The notes beneath the pieces are model-generated. The model worked only from the letters and a program-made list of their open reading frames with translations, was not told the DNA's origin and did not search any database. The position numbers and the translations under genes were made by a program. From CAWKAV01 sp963847735 (GTDB lineage: Bacteria; Desulfobacterota; Desulfuromonadia; Desulfuromonadales; BM103), in assembly GCA_963847735.1 (NCBI GenBank), contig CAWKAV010000028.1:1-64000 (forward strand): a stretch of 64,000 bases of DNA, in the 5' to 3' direction. Position 1 is the first letter of the stretch, and each line of letters opens with the position of its first letter. This document shows positions 27,523-36,772 of the stretch, piece by piece.

Positions 27523-28869
27523 ATGGGTGTCTTCGAGCAAGGCCTGCTCTATGGGGCATCAACACTAATCCTCCTGTTCAGCGGTATGCCGATCGCCTTC
27601 GCGCTCGGCGGGGTCGCTGTGGTGTTCATGCTGATCTTCATGCCCGCCATGAATATCCAAATGATCCCGGAAGTCCTCTTCTCTGAACTTGACAATTTTA
27701 CCTTGCTGGCTATCCCCCTGTTCATCCTGATGGGGGCGGCCATCGGCAAGACCCGTGCCGCCGAAGACCTGTACGGTTCGGCGCATCGTTGGATGTACAA
27801 GCTACCGGGCGGCCTGGGTGTCGCCAACGTCATCGGCTGTTCGATCTTTGCCGCCATGTGCGGTTCGAGTCCGGCCACCTGTGCCGCCATCGGCGGCATG
27901 GGCATTCCCGAAATGCGCAAGCGCGGCTATTCGCCGGGGTTGGCCTCGGGACTGATCGCGGCCGGTGGCACCCTCGGCATCCTGATCCCGCCGAGCGTTA
28001 CCCTGATTATTTATGGCGTCATCGTTGAGGTATCCATCGGTCAGCTGTTCATTGCCGGAGTCATTCCCGGTATTATGTTGACGCTGTTTTTCGGTTTATA
28101 CGTCATTTACGCGATCCGCAATGAGACAAGGCACGCACACACCTCTGAAGGCGGGAGTCTGAGCCGCGAATTACTGCAGGAGGAGGACTTTTCCTGGAAG
28201 CAGCGTTGGGAAACACTGCCGCGCCTCGCGCCGTTTCTGGTCCTCATTGTCCTGGTGATGATTGCCATGTACGGTGGTTTTGCCACACCATCGGAAGTGG
28301 CCGGAGTAGGAGCCCTGGCGGCCCTGATCATGGTGGTCGTGATCTACGGCGTCTATCGCTGGGAGGATGTCAAAGAGATCCTCAGCGGGACCGCCCGTGA
28401 GAGTTGCATGATCATGGTGATTATTGCCATGGCCTTCCTGTTCACCTATGTCATGAGTTACCTGCACATCACGCAGAGCGCCGCAGAATGGATGGTCTCA
28501 CTGAACATGTCGAAGTGGGCCTTTCTGTTCTGGGTGAATATTCTGCTATTGGTCCTGGGTTTCTTTCTGCCGCCTGTGGCTATCATCCTCATGGTGACGC
28601 CGGTGGTTATGCCGGGGATTCTTGCCCATGGCTTTGATCCTATCTGGTTCGGGATCATGCTGACCATCAACATGGAGCTCGGGCTGATCACTCCGCCGGT
28701 CGGGCTCAACCTGTTTGTCATCAACGGTATTGCCCCGGATATTACCTTCAAACAGATCGTCTGGGGAGTCCTACCGTTCATCATCATCATGGGACTGTTT
28801 ATCGTGCTACTGGCAGTTTTCCCGGACATTGCCATGTGGCTGCCGAGACTGCTGTATGCAGGAGGGTAG
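27523..28869 (+). CDS. TRAP transporter large membrane subunit, DctM family
   Basis: A 448-residue integral membrane protein with about 12 hydrophobic segments, the channel subunit of the TRAP system. Family features seen: LFSGMPIAFALGG, the GSSPATCAAIGGMGIPEMRKRGY region, GTLGILIPPSVTLIIYG, and MELGLITPPVGLNLFVI near the C-terminus, which carries Na+- and substrate-binding positions in relatives. Three bases separate it from mdcA, strong evidence that transporter and decarboxylase are one operon and that malonate is taken up. Confidence 0.94.
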   Translation: MGVFEQGLLYGASTLILLFSGMPIAFALGGVAVVFMLIFMPAMNIQMIPEVLFSELDNFTLLAIPLFILMGAAIGKTRAAEDLYGSAHRWMYKLPGGLGVANVIGCSIFAAMCGSSPATCAAIGGMGIPEMRKRGYSPGLASGLIAAGGTLGILIPPSVTLIIYGVIVEVSIGQLFIAGVIPGIMLTLFFGLYVIYAIRNETRHAHTSEGGSLSRELLQEEDFSWKQRWETLPRLAPFLVLIVLVMIAMYGGFATPSEVAGVGALAALIMVVVIYGVYRWEDVKEILSGTARESCMIMVIIAMAFLFTYVMSYLHITQSAAEWMVSLNMSKWAFLFWVNILLLVLGFFLPPVAIILMVTPVVMPGILAHGFDPIWFGIMLTINMELGLITPPVGLNLFVINGIAPDITFKQIVWGVLPFIIIMGLFIVLLAVFPDIAMWLPRLLYAGG

Positions 28870-28872
28870 CTG

Positions 28873-30519
28873 ATGCTGCGGTCATGGACCACCCAGGCCG
28901 ACAGCCGTCGCAAACGCCTGCAGCGCGCAGCAGATATCTGTCCTGGCAAAATAGTTCCATCTGAAGCGGTGACGGCGCTGCTCGAAGCCATTCTCGAGCC
29001 GGGGGATCGGGTTTGCCTGGAAGGTGACAACCAAAAGCAGGCGGATTTTTTGGCGCGCTGCCTGGCCAAGGTCAATCCTGAACGGGTGCATGACCTGCAC
29101 ATGGTGCAGTCGGTCATCGCCCTGCCGGAGCACATCGAGCTCTTCGAGCGGGGGATCGCCCGCCAGGTTGACTTCAGCTATTCCGGACCGGTCGGCGCGC
29201 GTATGGCGCAGTTGGTGGCGGCGGGTAAGATCCAGATCGGCGCGATCCACACCTACCTGGAGCTGTTCGGCCGCTACTTCATCGACCTGACGCCGCAAGT
29301 GGCACTGATCGTCGCCCATAGCGCTGACCGGGAGGGGAACCTCTACACCGGGCCGAATACCGAGGACACACCGACGATTGTCGAAGCCACGGCGTTCAAA
29401 AGCGGCATCGTTATTGCCCAGGTTAACCAGGTTGTCGACAAGCTGCCGCGCGTCGATATTCCTGCAGACTGGGTGGATTTAATCACCGAGGCCCCCACAC
29501 CCCACTTCATCGAGCCACTCTTTACCCGCGACCCGGCACAGATCGGCGAGATCAAGATCCTGATGGCCATGATGGTCATCAAGGGAATCTATGCCGAATA
29601 CGGCATCAACCGTCTGAACCATGGCGTCGGCTTCGATGCCGCCGCTATTGAACTTCTGCTGCCGACCTATGCGGAGAGCCTGGGGCTGAAGGGGAAAATC
29701 TGCCGGCACTGGATGCTGAACCCGCACCCGACCCTGATCCCGGCCATCGAATCGGGGTTCGTGCAGAGTGTCTATTCTCCCGGGTCGGAGTTAGGTATGG
29801 AGGCTTATGTCAGCGCCCGTCCCGACGTCTTCTTCACCGGCGCCGATGGCAGCCAGCGCACCAACCGAGCCTTTAGTCACGCGGCCGGCCATTATGCCTG
29901 CGACCTGTTCATCGGTTCCACCCTGCAGGTGGATCTGGACGGTAACAGCTCGACGGTTACCCTCGACAGGATTACCGGTTTTGGCGGCGCGCCCAACCTC
30001 GGTTCCGACGCCCGCGGCCGGCGTCATTGCCACTCGGCCTGGCTGAAGGCCGGCCGACAGGCCCAGGAAAGGCCGTCAGCGATGCCGCGCGGCCGTAAAT
30101 TGGTCGTGCAGATGGTAGAAACCTTCCGCGAACAGATGCAACCGACCTTTGTTGAACGGCTCGATGCCTGGATGTTCATGGAGAACACCGGCATGGAACT
30201 CCCGCCGGTGATGGTTTATGGCGACGACGTCAGCCATATTGTCACCGAGGAAGGCATCGCCAACCTGCTGTTGTGCCGGACCGAAGAAGAACGCAGTGAG
30301 GCGATCCGTGGGGTCGCCGGTTATACCCCGGTAGGGCAGGGCCGTTCGCGCAGTATGGTCGAGAACCTGCGGGATCGAGGCATTATCCGGCGTCCTGAGG
30401 ATCTCGGCATCGATAAACGCATGGCGACCCGCGACTTGTTGGCCGCCCGCTCCATCAAGGAACTGGTCCATTGGTCCGGCGGTCTCTACGACCCGCCACA
30501 ACGTTTCCGTAACTGGTAG
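28873..30519 (+). CDS. mdcA: Malonate decarboxylase alpha subunit (acetyl-ACP:malonate transferase), biotin-independent set
   Basis: Exchanges the acetyl group of acetyl-S-ACP for malonate, giving malonyl-S-ACP and acetate. The 548-residue protein has the MdcA pattern EGDNQKQADFLAR, HDLHMVQS, GAIHTYLELFGRYFIDL, GNLYTGPNTEDTP, GFGGAPNLGSDARGRRH and the C-terminal HWSGGLYDPPQRFRNW. It is close to the second copy at 34760 along its whole length but clearly divergent. Followed by mdcC, mdcD and mdcE in the usual order. This set lacks its own biotin carrier and membrane subunit, fitting the cytosolic Mdc enzyme. Confidence 0.95.
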   Translation: MLRSWTTQADSRRKRLQRAADICPGKIVPSEAVTALLEAILEPGDRVCLEGDNQKQADFLARCLAKVNPERVHDLHMVQSVIALPEHIELFERGIARQVDFSYSGPVGARMAQLVAAGKIQIGAIHTYLELFGRYFIDLTPQVALIVAHSADREGNLYTGPNTEDTPTIVEATAFKSGIVIAQVNQVVDKLPRVDIPADWVDLITEAPTPHFIEPLFTRDPAQIGEIKILMAMMVIKGIYAEYGINRLNHGVGFDAAAIELLLPTYAESLGLKGKICRHWMLNPHPTLIPAIESGFVQSVYSPGSELGMEAYVSARPDVFFTGADGSQRTNRAFSHAAGHYACDLFIGSTLQVDLDGNSSTVTLDRITGFGGAPNLGSDARGRRHCHSAWLKAGRQAQERPSAMPRGRKLVVQMVETFREQMQPTFVERLDAWMFMENTGMELPPVMVYGDDVSHIVTEEGIANLLLCRTEEERSEAIRGVAGYTPVGQGRSRSMVENLRDRGIIRRPEDLGIDKRMATRDLLAARSIKELVHWSGGLYDPPQRFRNW

Positions 30520-30547
30520 GCACTTCTTTCCTCTACAGGAACTGTTT

Positions 30548-30869
30548 ATGGAATATCTGCAATTCGAATTTCAATGCACCGGGCAAAAACATACTTTCAG
30601 AGGCGGCTGTCCTTGCAGGGGTTGTTTCTTCGGGCAACCTTGAGGTGCTGATAGAATCTGCGGAGTTTGACGGCAGCTGTCATGTCGAGGTCAGGACCTC
30701 GGCCCGAGGCTACAGTGACATCTGGCGAGCTGTTCTAGATGATTTTGCCGCCCGGCATGACCTTTCCAACCTGCAGATCTCGATCAACGACGGTGGCGCT
30801 ACGCCGGCGGTGGTGAGCTTGCGTCTGGACCAGGCGATAGAAGAGTATGCGGAGCTTCGCAATGACTGA
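30548..30869 (+). CDS. mdcC: Malonate decarboxylase acyl carrier protein, delta subunit (frame interrupted once)
   Basis: Carries the 2'-(5''-phosphoribosyl)-3'-dephospho-CoA group on which acetyl and malonyl residues ride. The restored protein (about 106 residues) begins MEYLQFEFQCTGQ, then AGVVSSGNLEVLIES with the attachment Ser near residue 28, and ends with SINDGGATPAVVSLRL, as in the family. One extra G near 30605 separates the two parts. It overlaps mdcD by eight bases. A second carrier protein gene lies at 36444. Confidence 0.88.
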
Positions 30870-31777
30870 TTTTTCCAACAGGCAGAGAGTGCGCAGCTAC
30901 TATGAAGCCAATGCTCGATATCGCATCATTCACCTGCTGGATAGTCGAGAGCTTTGAGGAAATTCTTGGACCGACCGAACGTTTCACAAGCCCCCACCTC
31001 GAAGCCCTGGGACTGCCTTGCGCCTTTGATGACGGCATTGTCGTCGGCCGCGGTCGCCTGAATGACCTGCCGGTCCTGATTGCCAGCCAGGAAGGCGGCT
31101 TCATGGGCGGTGCGGTTGGAGAGGTGCATGGTGCCAAGCTGACCGGCCTGCTGGAACTGGCACTGAGTGAGAAGCCGGCCGCTGTGCTCCTGTTGCTCGA
31201 GTCAGGTGGGGTGCGTCTGCATGAGGCTAATGCCGGCCTGATTGCCATCTCCGAGATTATTCGCGCCCTGCTCGCCGCCAGGAACGCGGGAATTTCCGTC
31301 ATCGGACTGATCGGCGGCGTCTATGGCTGCTTTGGCGGCATGGGAATTGTGGCACGCTGCTGCAACAGCCTGATCATCAATGAAGAGGGGCGGTTGGGGT
31401 TGTCCGGCCCGGAAGTGATTGAAACCACCATGGGCGTCGAAGAACTCGATGCCAGTGACCGGGCCCTGGTCTGGCGCACCGTCGGTGGCAAGCACCGCTT
31501 CCTGCTGGGGGAGGTGCAATGTCTGGTCGAAGACGATATCGCCGAATTTCGCAGGGCGGTCATCGAAACCCTCTCCCATACCTCACACAAGCTCGACCTG
31601 GAATCTCTGCAACGGGAACATCTAGTCCTCAAACGTCGCTTGTCAGAATTTGGAAGCTGCAAGGACAGCAGCGAGATATGGCGCAGCATCGGTTTTGACG
31701 ATCCCATGCGATTGCCCCTGCTGGACGTCCGGAGTTTTCTGCAAACGGCCGGCAAGCTTGCCCGGGGTGATTCATGA
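30862..31777 (+). CDS. mdcD: Malonate decarboxylase beta subunit (frame interrupted once)
   Basis: With the gamma subunit it decarboxylates malonyl-S-ACP. The restored product (about 304 residues) begins MTDFSNRQRVRSYYEANARYRI, with SFEEILGPTERF, SQEGGFMGGAVGEVHGAK, ESGGVRLHEANAG, GVYGCFGGMG and GPEVIE, a crotonase/carboxyltransferase-like fold. One extra G near 30951 breaks the frame between LLDSR and SFEEI. Its end overlaps the mdcE start (ATGA). The counterpart in the second set is madC. Confidence 0.93.
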
Positions 31778-32477
31778 ATACCAGGACTTTGCTGGACGAA
31801 CTCTTCCCGCAAGGGCACTCGATAGAAGCGACGGCTGATGGCCTGCTCACCGGGTATGCCGGGACAGCCAGGGGCAACATCGCCGTTATGGGAACCACCG
31901 ACCACCTTGCTCTGGGAATCGAAGCGGCTCTTGTCTCTGGCGGAGTTTGTTCTGAAAATTGTCAGGCAATCGCCCGGCTGCCCGATCCTTATGCTGGTGG
32001 ACACCCAGGGGCAGCGTTTGAGTAAAAGGGACGAGTTCCTCGGTATCAACGGTTACCTGGCCCACCTTGTGAAATGCCTTGAATTGGCCAGATTGAGAGG
32101 CCACCAACTCCTGACCCTGGTTTATGCAGAAGCGGTCAGCGGCGGCTTTCTCGCCTTCGGCCTGATGGCGGACGAAATCCACACCCTGGCCGAGGCCAAG
32201 GTGCGGGTGATGAACCTGCCGGCTATGGCCAGGATTACCAAGTTGCCGCTGGACAAGCTCGAAGAATTGAGCCTGAGCTCGCCCGTCCTTTGCCCCAGGT
32301 GTCGAGAATTTCTACAAGCTCGGTGGTGTTCGGTCGATCTGGTCTCCACCGTTGGCGACAGAACTGCTTAATGCACTCGAGCGAAAACCAGCTGGTGATT
32401 GCAGACGTGAAGATGGCTTGAATCGCCAGGGCCGGAAGTTGGCCGGTCGTGTGGCTCAACTGGTCAGAGAGGGGTAG
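31774..32477 (+). CDS. mdcE: Malonate decarboxylase gamma subunit (frame interrupted twice)
   Basis: Partner of MdcD in malonyl-S-ACP decarboxylation. The restored protein, about 233 residues, shows LVDTQGQRLSKRDEFLGINGY, EAVSGGFLAFGLMAD, RVMNLPAMARITKLP, then SSPVFAPGVENFYKLGG and the family C-terminus RQGRKLAGRVAQLVREG ending at a TAG at 32475. An extra T near 31935 and an extra C near 32287 split it; correcting both gives a continuous family match. It is shorter and different from madD (37744), supporting assignment to the biotin-independent type. Confidence 0.9.
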
Positions 32478-32580
32478 TTCCAAAGGCACGACGCTTAATT
32501 TGATCGCCAGAATCTTTACACGAAGTGACAGTTGCAACATACGAGGTATTATTCAATCAAACTTTTTCCAGGAGGATGCT

Positions 32581-33120
32581 GTGATCCCAAAAATCGATTC
32601 GATCGTTTATGCCACCGGCCTGGGCAGCGGAGCGCCTTATGTGTTTCGCTACGCTCTCAGTCTCGCCCGGCAGTACAACGCAAAAATATTTGTTGTTTGC
32701 GGTCTGCCTCCCATCAATCCTCAGGCGCAACACCTTGCTGACACTTATCTCGGTGATAAGAAATCACGCGATTTCCACCAGCAGGCCCGCGAAAGGGTCC
32801 GGGGAGAGGTCGCGAGCCAGGTGGAAGCGATGTGTCAATCGGCGATCATTGATGACCCCGACGGTTTTCAATATGTGGACAGTATCAAGGTTATCGAGGC
32901 TCAGCCTGATCAGGCGGTTATGCAATGCGCACAGAACGTCAATGCGGACGTGATTGTCATGGGCACCCACCGCAGAACAATGGATAAAGGTGCCTTGCTC
33001 GGTTCTTGCGCAGTCAAGGTGATTCATCAATCCACGATCCCCGTCCTGCTGGTCAGAATCCCTGAAGGATACAAAGACCTGCCGAACAAATCGGGCGGCC
33101 CTGAGATTATTGATTTTTGA
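32581..33120 (+). CDS. Universal stress protein family protein
   Basis: A 179-residue soluble protein of the UspA fold with the C-terminal nucleotide-binding pattern VIVMGTHRRTMDKGALLGSCAVKVIHQSTIPVLLVR (G-2x-G-9x-G-S/T type). The start is a GTG at 32581 with AGGAGG nine bases before it. It sits between the two malonate decarboxylase gene sets, on the same strand, about 100 bases after mdcE. Usp proteins often accompany transporters or stress-linked catabolic operons. Role here unknown. Confidence 0.85.
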   Translation: MIPKIDSIVYATGLGSGAPYVFRYALSLARQYNAKIFVVCGLPPINPQAQHLADTYLGDKKSRDFHQQARERVRGEVASQVEAMCQSAIIDDPDGFQYVDSIKVIEAQPDQAVMQCAQNVNADVIVMGTHRRTMDKGALLGSCAVKVIHQSTIPVLLVRIPEGYKDLPNKSGGPEIIDF

Positions 33121-33221
33121 TGTCAAGGTAACAGGACCTCTCTGTCCTGAACGGCGACTGTTCAGTAACCCTGTCTCTGGACCCCGCTAAAAGTAACAGA
33201 AATACGCACACATTCCCCTCG

Positions 33222-33276
33222 TCCGTATACAGGGTGTTTTTTCTTGTATACAAGAGCGATCGTATGGTGTACAAGT
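33222..33276 (+). promoter_or_regulatory. Three GTATAC-centred palindromes at 21-base spacing, likely GntR operators
   Basis: Site 1 CCGTATACAGG (centre 33227.5), site 2 TCTTGTATACAAGA (33248.5), site 3 GGTGTACAAG (33269.5). Centres are exactly 21 bases apart, two helix turns. Site 2 is a perfect 14-base palindrome and resembles the TCTTGTA/TACACGA site I recall for MatR, a GntR-type malonate regulator. The array lies upstream of the second decarboxylase operon, suggesting cooperative control by one of the two GntR proteins here. No strong sigma70 -35 box is evident downstream. Confidence 0.65.
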
Positions 33277-33372
33277 GCACATCGTCTTTTTTATGTCTAA
33301 TCAATGTGGCGTGGCAAAGGGCGAATTTTTAGAGTCGTTGAAAAAAAAATCAGCAGACCACAGGTGAATTCA

Positions 33373-33510
33373 ATGAACGGTATTACTTACGCATGTATGG
33401 CCTACGGACTCACAGCAGTGATCTCTCTGGCTGTGGTAGGGTTGATCGTCATCATTAACAAACTGATGGGCGGCAACGCCTCCTCCGGCAACGAGCAGGA
33501 GGCAGACTGA
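33373..33510 (+). CDS. madG: Small single-span membrane protein, probable MadG
   Basis: A 45-residue protein: one transmembrane helix (about residues 9-30), a short Lys, then a polar acidic tail ending GNEQEAD. It ends three bases before madB. In sodium-pumping decarboxylases a small one-helix gamma subunit (OadG type) joins the membrane and soluble parts, and the M. rubra order I recall is madG-madB-madA. The position therefore suggests MadG, though so short a sequence proves little. ATG 33373 follows AGGTGA; the frame is open upstream to 33304 but without a ribosome site. Confidence 0.6.
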   Translation: MNGITYACMAYGLTAVISLAVVGLIVIINKLMGGNASSGNEQEAD

Positions 33511-33512
33511 TC

Positions 33513-34721
33513 ATGGACCAATTGCTTCATCTTTTCCCCGGCGTTGGTTCTTTCTTTATCGATGAACCGATCGTCGCCTTCTCACGCATTGTTCTGATCG
33601 TTTTCGGCATGGTGCTGGCCTACTACGGTTTCAAACGCACCCTGGAACCTTTGATCATGGTGCCCATGGGACTCGGCATGATTGCCATCAACTGCGGCGT
33701 GCTGTTCCTGGACGGCGGTGTAACGGGCAACATCATCCTTGACCCGCTGGTCAGTGATCCCAACGGCCTGATCAATATCATGCAGGTCAACTTCCTGCAG
33801 CCCATTTACAACTTCACCTTTAGCAACGGCCTCGTGGCCTGTCTGGTTTTCATGGGCATCGGCGCCATGAGCGATATCAGCTTCCTGCTCATGCGGCCCT
33901 GGGCCTGTATCATCGTGGCCATCTTTGCTGAAATGGGTACCTTTGCCACTCTCGTGATCGGTCTGAAATTCGGTCTTTCCCCCGGCGAAGCTGCAGCCGT
34001 TGCCACCATCGGCGGGGCCGATGGCCCTATGGTCCTGTTTACTTCGCTGATGCTCGCCAAGGACCTCTTCGTCCCTATCTCCATCATCGCCTACCTTTAC
34101 CTGAGCCTGACGTATGTCGGCTATCCATACCTGGTTAAGCTGCTGATCCCTGCAAAGTATCGCGGTATCGAAACAGACTTCGACATGGGCAATGTGTCGA
34201 AAAGAAAGAAATTCGTGTCTATCCTGGTCATAAACACGGTGCTCTGCCTGCTCCTGCCCGTCGCCGCGCCTCTGATCATGTCATTTTTCATCGGTATGGC
34301 CATCAAGGAAGCGGAGATCGAGCCACTGCATGCGCTGCTGGAAAATACCATCCTGTACGGCGGCACCTTTTTTCTCGGCTTGCTCCTGGGAGTTCTCTGC
34401 GATGCCAGGACCATCCTGAATCCCAAGGTCGGCATCCTCGTCGTGCTCGGCATTGTCGCCCTGACCATCTCGGCCCTGGGCGCCATCCTCGGCGGCTGGA
34501 TTCTTTACCACGTCACCAGGAAAAACTTCAATCCGGTCATCGGCATCGCCGGTGTATCCTGTATGCCCACCACTGCCAAGATCGCCCAGAAGATCGCCAT
34601 GGAAGAAAATCCCTACTGCATGATCATGCCGCTGGCAATGGGTTCCAGTATCAGCGGGTTGATCGTCTCCGCAATCGCCGCAGGTGTTTTTATCTCCACT
34701 ATTGGCATGCTGACGCCCTGA
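33513..34721 (+). CDS. madB: Na+-translocating carboxybiotin decarboxylase, membrane subunit MadB
   Basis: Integral membrane beta subunit of sodium-pumping decarboxylases (family of OadB, MmdB, GcdB): decarboxylates carboxybiotin and exports Na+. The 402-residue protein has about ten hydrophobic segments and the family regions NGLVACLVFMGIGAMSDISFLL, ATIGGADGPMVLF with the conserved Asp that binds Na+ in relatives, and SCMPTTAKIAQK near the C-terminus. The presence of this gene is what marks the second malonate set as an energy-conserving pump. It is preceded by the small gene at 33373 and followed by madA. Confidence 0.93.
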   Translation: MDQLLHLFPGVGSFFIDEPIVAFSRIVLIVFGMVLAYYGFKRTLEPLIMVPMGLGMIAINCGVLFLDGGVTGNIILDPLVSDPNGLINIMQVNFLQPIYNFTFSNGLVACLVFMGIGAMSDISFLLMRPWACIIVAIFAEMGTFATLVIGLKFGLSPGEAAAVATIGGADGPMVLFTSLMLAKDLFVPISIIAYLYLSLTYVGYPYLVKLLIPAKYRGIETDFDMGNVSKRKKFVSILVINTVLCLLLPVAAPLIMSFFIGMAIKEAEIEPLHALLENTILYGGTFFLGLLLGVLCDARTILNPKVGILVVLGIVALTISALGAILGGWILYHVTRKNFNPVIGIAGVSCMPTTAKIAQKIAMEENPYCMIMPLAMGSSISGLIVSAIAAGVFISTIGMLTP

Positions 34722-34759
34722 TGACGTGCAACACTTCGCCTTAATGCGAGGGAATCATA

Positions 34760-36424
34760 ATGAAAGAAACAAAAAAGTGGGACACACGCAAAACTGATTA
34801 CCTTGAGCGGATGAGCGGCGCAGCGCCGTACATCAACAACGGCAAGATCGTCGAAGCTAAAGACATCATCAATGTGCTCGAGGCGGTCATCCGGCCGTTT
34901 GATCGTGTCAATATCGAAGGCAATAATCAGAAGCAGGCTGATTTCCTCGCCGAGGCTCTGATTAAATGCGACACGCAGCGCATCCACGATTTGCATATGG
35001 TGCAATCCGCCGTACCGCTGCCCGTGCATCTCGACATGTTCGAGGTCGGCATTGCCAAAAAACTGGATTTTGCCTACGGCGGCCCCATGGGGGGACGTGT
35101 GGCTGAGGCCATCAAAGACGGCAAACTGGAACTTGGCGCCATCCACACCTACCTGGAACTCTTTGCCCGCTACTTCATCGACCTGACGCCGCGCGTCTCC
35201 TTGATCTGTGCCTATGAGGGTGACGCTGACGGCAACCTTTATACCGGGTTCAACACCGAAGATACCCCCGCTATCGTCGAGGCCACCAAGTTCAGTCAGG
35301 GCATCGTCATTGCCCAGGTCAACAAGCTGGTGGACAAGGTCACGCGCGTCGATATCCCCGGCGAATGGGTGGATATGGTCATCGAGTCACCTAAGCCATT
35401 CTTCCTTGAGCCCCTCTTTACCCGCGATCCGGCTAATATTACCGACACCCAGGTGCTGATGGCTATGATGGCCATCAAGGGCATTTATGGTGAATACGGC
35501 GTCAAGCGCCTCAACCACGGTATCGGCTTCAACACCGCCGCTATCGAGTTGATTCTGCCCACCTATGGAGAAGAGTTGGGACTCAAGGGCAAGATCTGCA
35601 CCGAGTTTGCCCTGAACCCGCATCCCACCATGATCCCTGCGATCGAGAGTGGCTGGGTGCAATCGATTCACAGCTTCGGCGGCGAGCTCGGCATGCAGAA
35701 GTACTGCGAGGCCCGTGGCGACGTGTTCTTCCTGGGCCCCGACGGCACCATGCGCTCCAACCGGGCGTTCAGCCAGACCGCCGGTCATTATGCCTGCGAC
35801 ATGTTCATCGGCGGCACCTTGCAAATTGACAAGTACGGCAACAGCAGCACGGCCACGGCGACCCGGGTCGCCGGTTTCGGCGGCGCGCCCAACATGGGTT
35901 GCGATGCCAAGGGCCGTCGCCATCCCAGCGATGCCTGGCTCAAGTGCGGCGCGGAGTTCACCTCGCAGAGTGAATACCTAGGCCCGATGCCGCGCGGCAA
36001 GCGCCTGGTCGTGCAGATGCTTGAGAGCTTCGGCGAAAAGATGGTGCCTGGCTTCGTCGATGAACTGGATGCCTGGCAGCTGGCTAAAAACGCAAACCTG
36101 GCGCTGCCACCGGTCATGATTTACGCCGATGACCTGACCCACATCCTCACCGAAGAGGGGATTGCCTTCATGCACAAATGCCGGAACCTCGAGGAGCGAA
36201 TGGCCGCTATTCGCGGCGTGGCAGGTTTTACTGAAGTCGGTCTTGCGGCGAAACCGGCGGAAACCAAAGCCCTGCGGGACAAGGGAATTATCAAGACTCC
36301 TGAAGACCTGGGTATTGACAGGCAACGGGCAAATCGGTCCTTGCTGGCCGCCAAAAGTGTGAGAGAACTTGTGGATTGGTCCGGTGGTCTCTACGACCCA
36401 CCCGCCCGATTCCGAAATTGGTAG
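34760..36424 (+). CDS. madA: Malonate decarboxylase acetyl-ACP:malonate transferase, biotin-dependent set
   Basis: A 554-residue transferase exchanging acetyl for malonyl on the carrier protein. It shows EGNNQKQADFLAEAL, HDLHMVQSAVPLPVH, IHTYLELFARYFIDL, NLYTGFNTEDTPA, GFGGAPNMGCDAKGRRHP and the C-terminal DWSGGLYDPPARFRNW. It is homologous over its full length to MdcA at 28873 but differs at many positions, so the two are old paralogues or were acquired separately, not a recent duplication. It follows madB, as I recall for M. rubra, and precedes its own carrier protein gene. ATG 34760 has GAGGGAA upstream. Confidence 0.93.
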   Translation: MKETKKWDTRKTDYLERMSGAAPYINNGKIVEAKDIINVLEAVIRPFDRVNIEGNNQKQADFLAEALIKCDTQRIHDLHMVQSAVPLPVHLDMFEVGIAKKLDFAYGGPMGGRVAEAIKDGKLELGAIHTYLELFARYFIDLTPRVSLICAYEGDADGNLYTGFNTEDTPAIVEATKFSQGIVIAQVNKLVDKVTRVDIPGEWVDMVIESPKPFFLEPLFTRDPANITDTQVLMAMMAIKGIYGEYGVKRLNHGIGFNTAAIELILPTYGEELGLKGKICTEFALNPHPTMIPAIESGWVQSIHSFGGELGMQKYCEARGDVFFLGPDGTMRSNRAFSQTAGHYACDMFIGGTLQIDKYGNSSTATATRVAGFGGAPNMGCDAKGRRHPSDAWLKCGAEFTSQSEYLGPMPRGKRLVVQMLESFGEKMVPGFVDELDAWQLAKNANLALPPVMIYADDLTHILTEEGIAFMHKCRNLEERMAAIRGVAGFTEVGLAAKPAETKALRDKGIIKTPEDLGIDRQRANRSLLAAKSVRELVDWSGGLYDPPARFRNW

Positions 36425-36443
36425 CAACGGGAGGTCTGGCTTT

Positions 36444-36761
36444 ATGTCAAAACAACTTCATGAACTTTTTTTCGAGTTCAAAGCGCAAGATCCTTCGAAC
36501 TTTCCCGAGGAGTTCCTGCACTTTGGCGTGGTCGGTTCCGGCGACATGGAAGTGATTATGGAGCATCAGGAACTGGACGGTGCGGTCAGGGCCAAAATTG
36601 TCACGCCGGTCACTGGCTATGATGAAGTGTGGCGGCGGGTCCTGGAGCGGTTTGTCAATGAAACCGGGATTGCCAATGTCAGTGTTGAAATCAATGACAA
36701 CAACGCGACTCCGGTGGTGGTCTCTCTGCGACTGCGCCAGGCGCTGTCTGAAATCGTTTGA
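36444..36761 (+). CDS. madE: Malonate decarboxylase acyl carrier protein, biotin-dependent set
   Basis: A 105-residue carrier protein, MSKQLHELFFEFKAQ, with the prosthetic-group Ser32 in GVVGSGDMEVIME and the conserved C-terminal EINDNNATPVVVSLRLRQAL. It is expected to receive the phosphoribosyl-dephospho-CoA group from MdcG-type transferase (39841). Unlike MdcC (30548) its frame is intact. GGGAGG precedes ATG 36444. The madA-madE-madC-madD order is that of M. rubra. Confidence 0.92.
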   Translation: MSKQLHELFFEFKAQDPSNFPEEFLHFGVVGSGDMEVIMEHQELDGAVRAKIVTPVTGYDEVWRRVLERFVNETGIANVSVEINDNNATPVVVSLRLRQALSEIV

Positions 36762-36772
36762 GGAGGGTCGGA

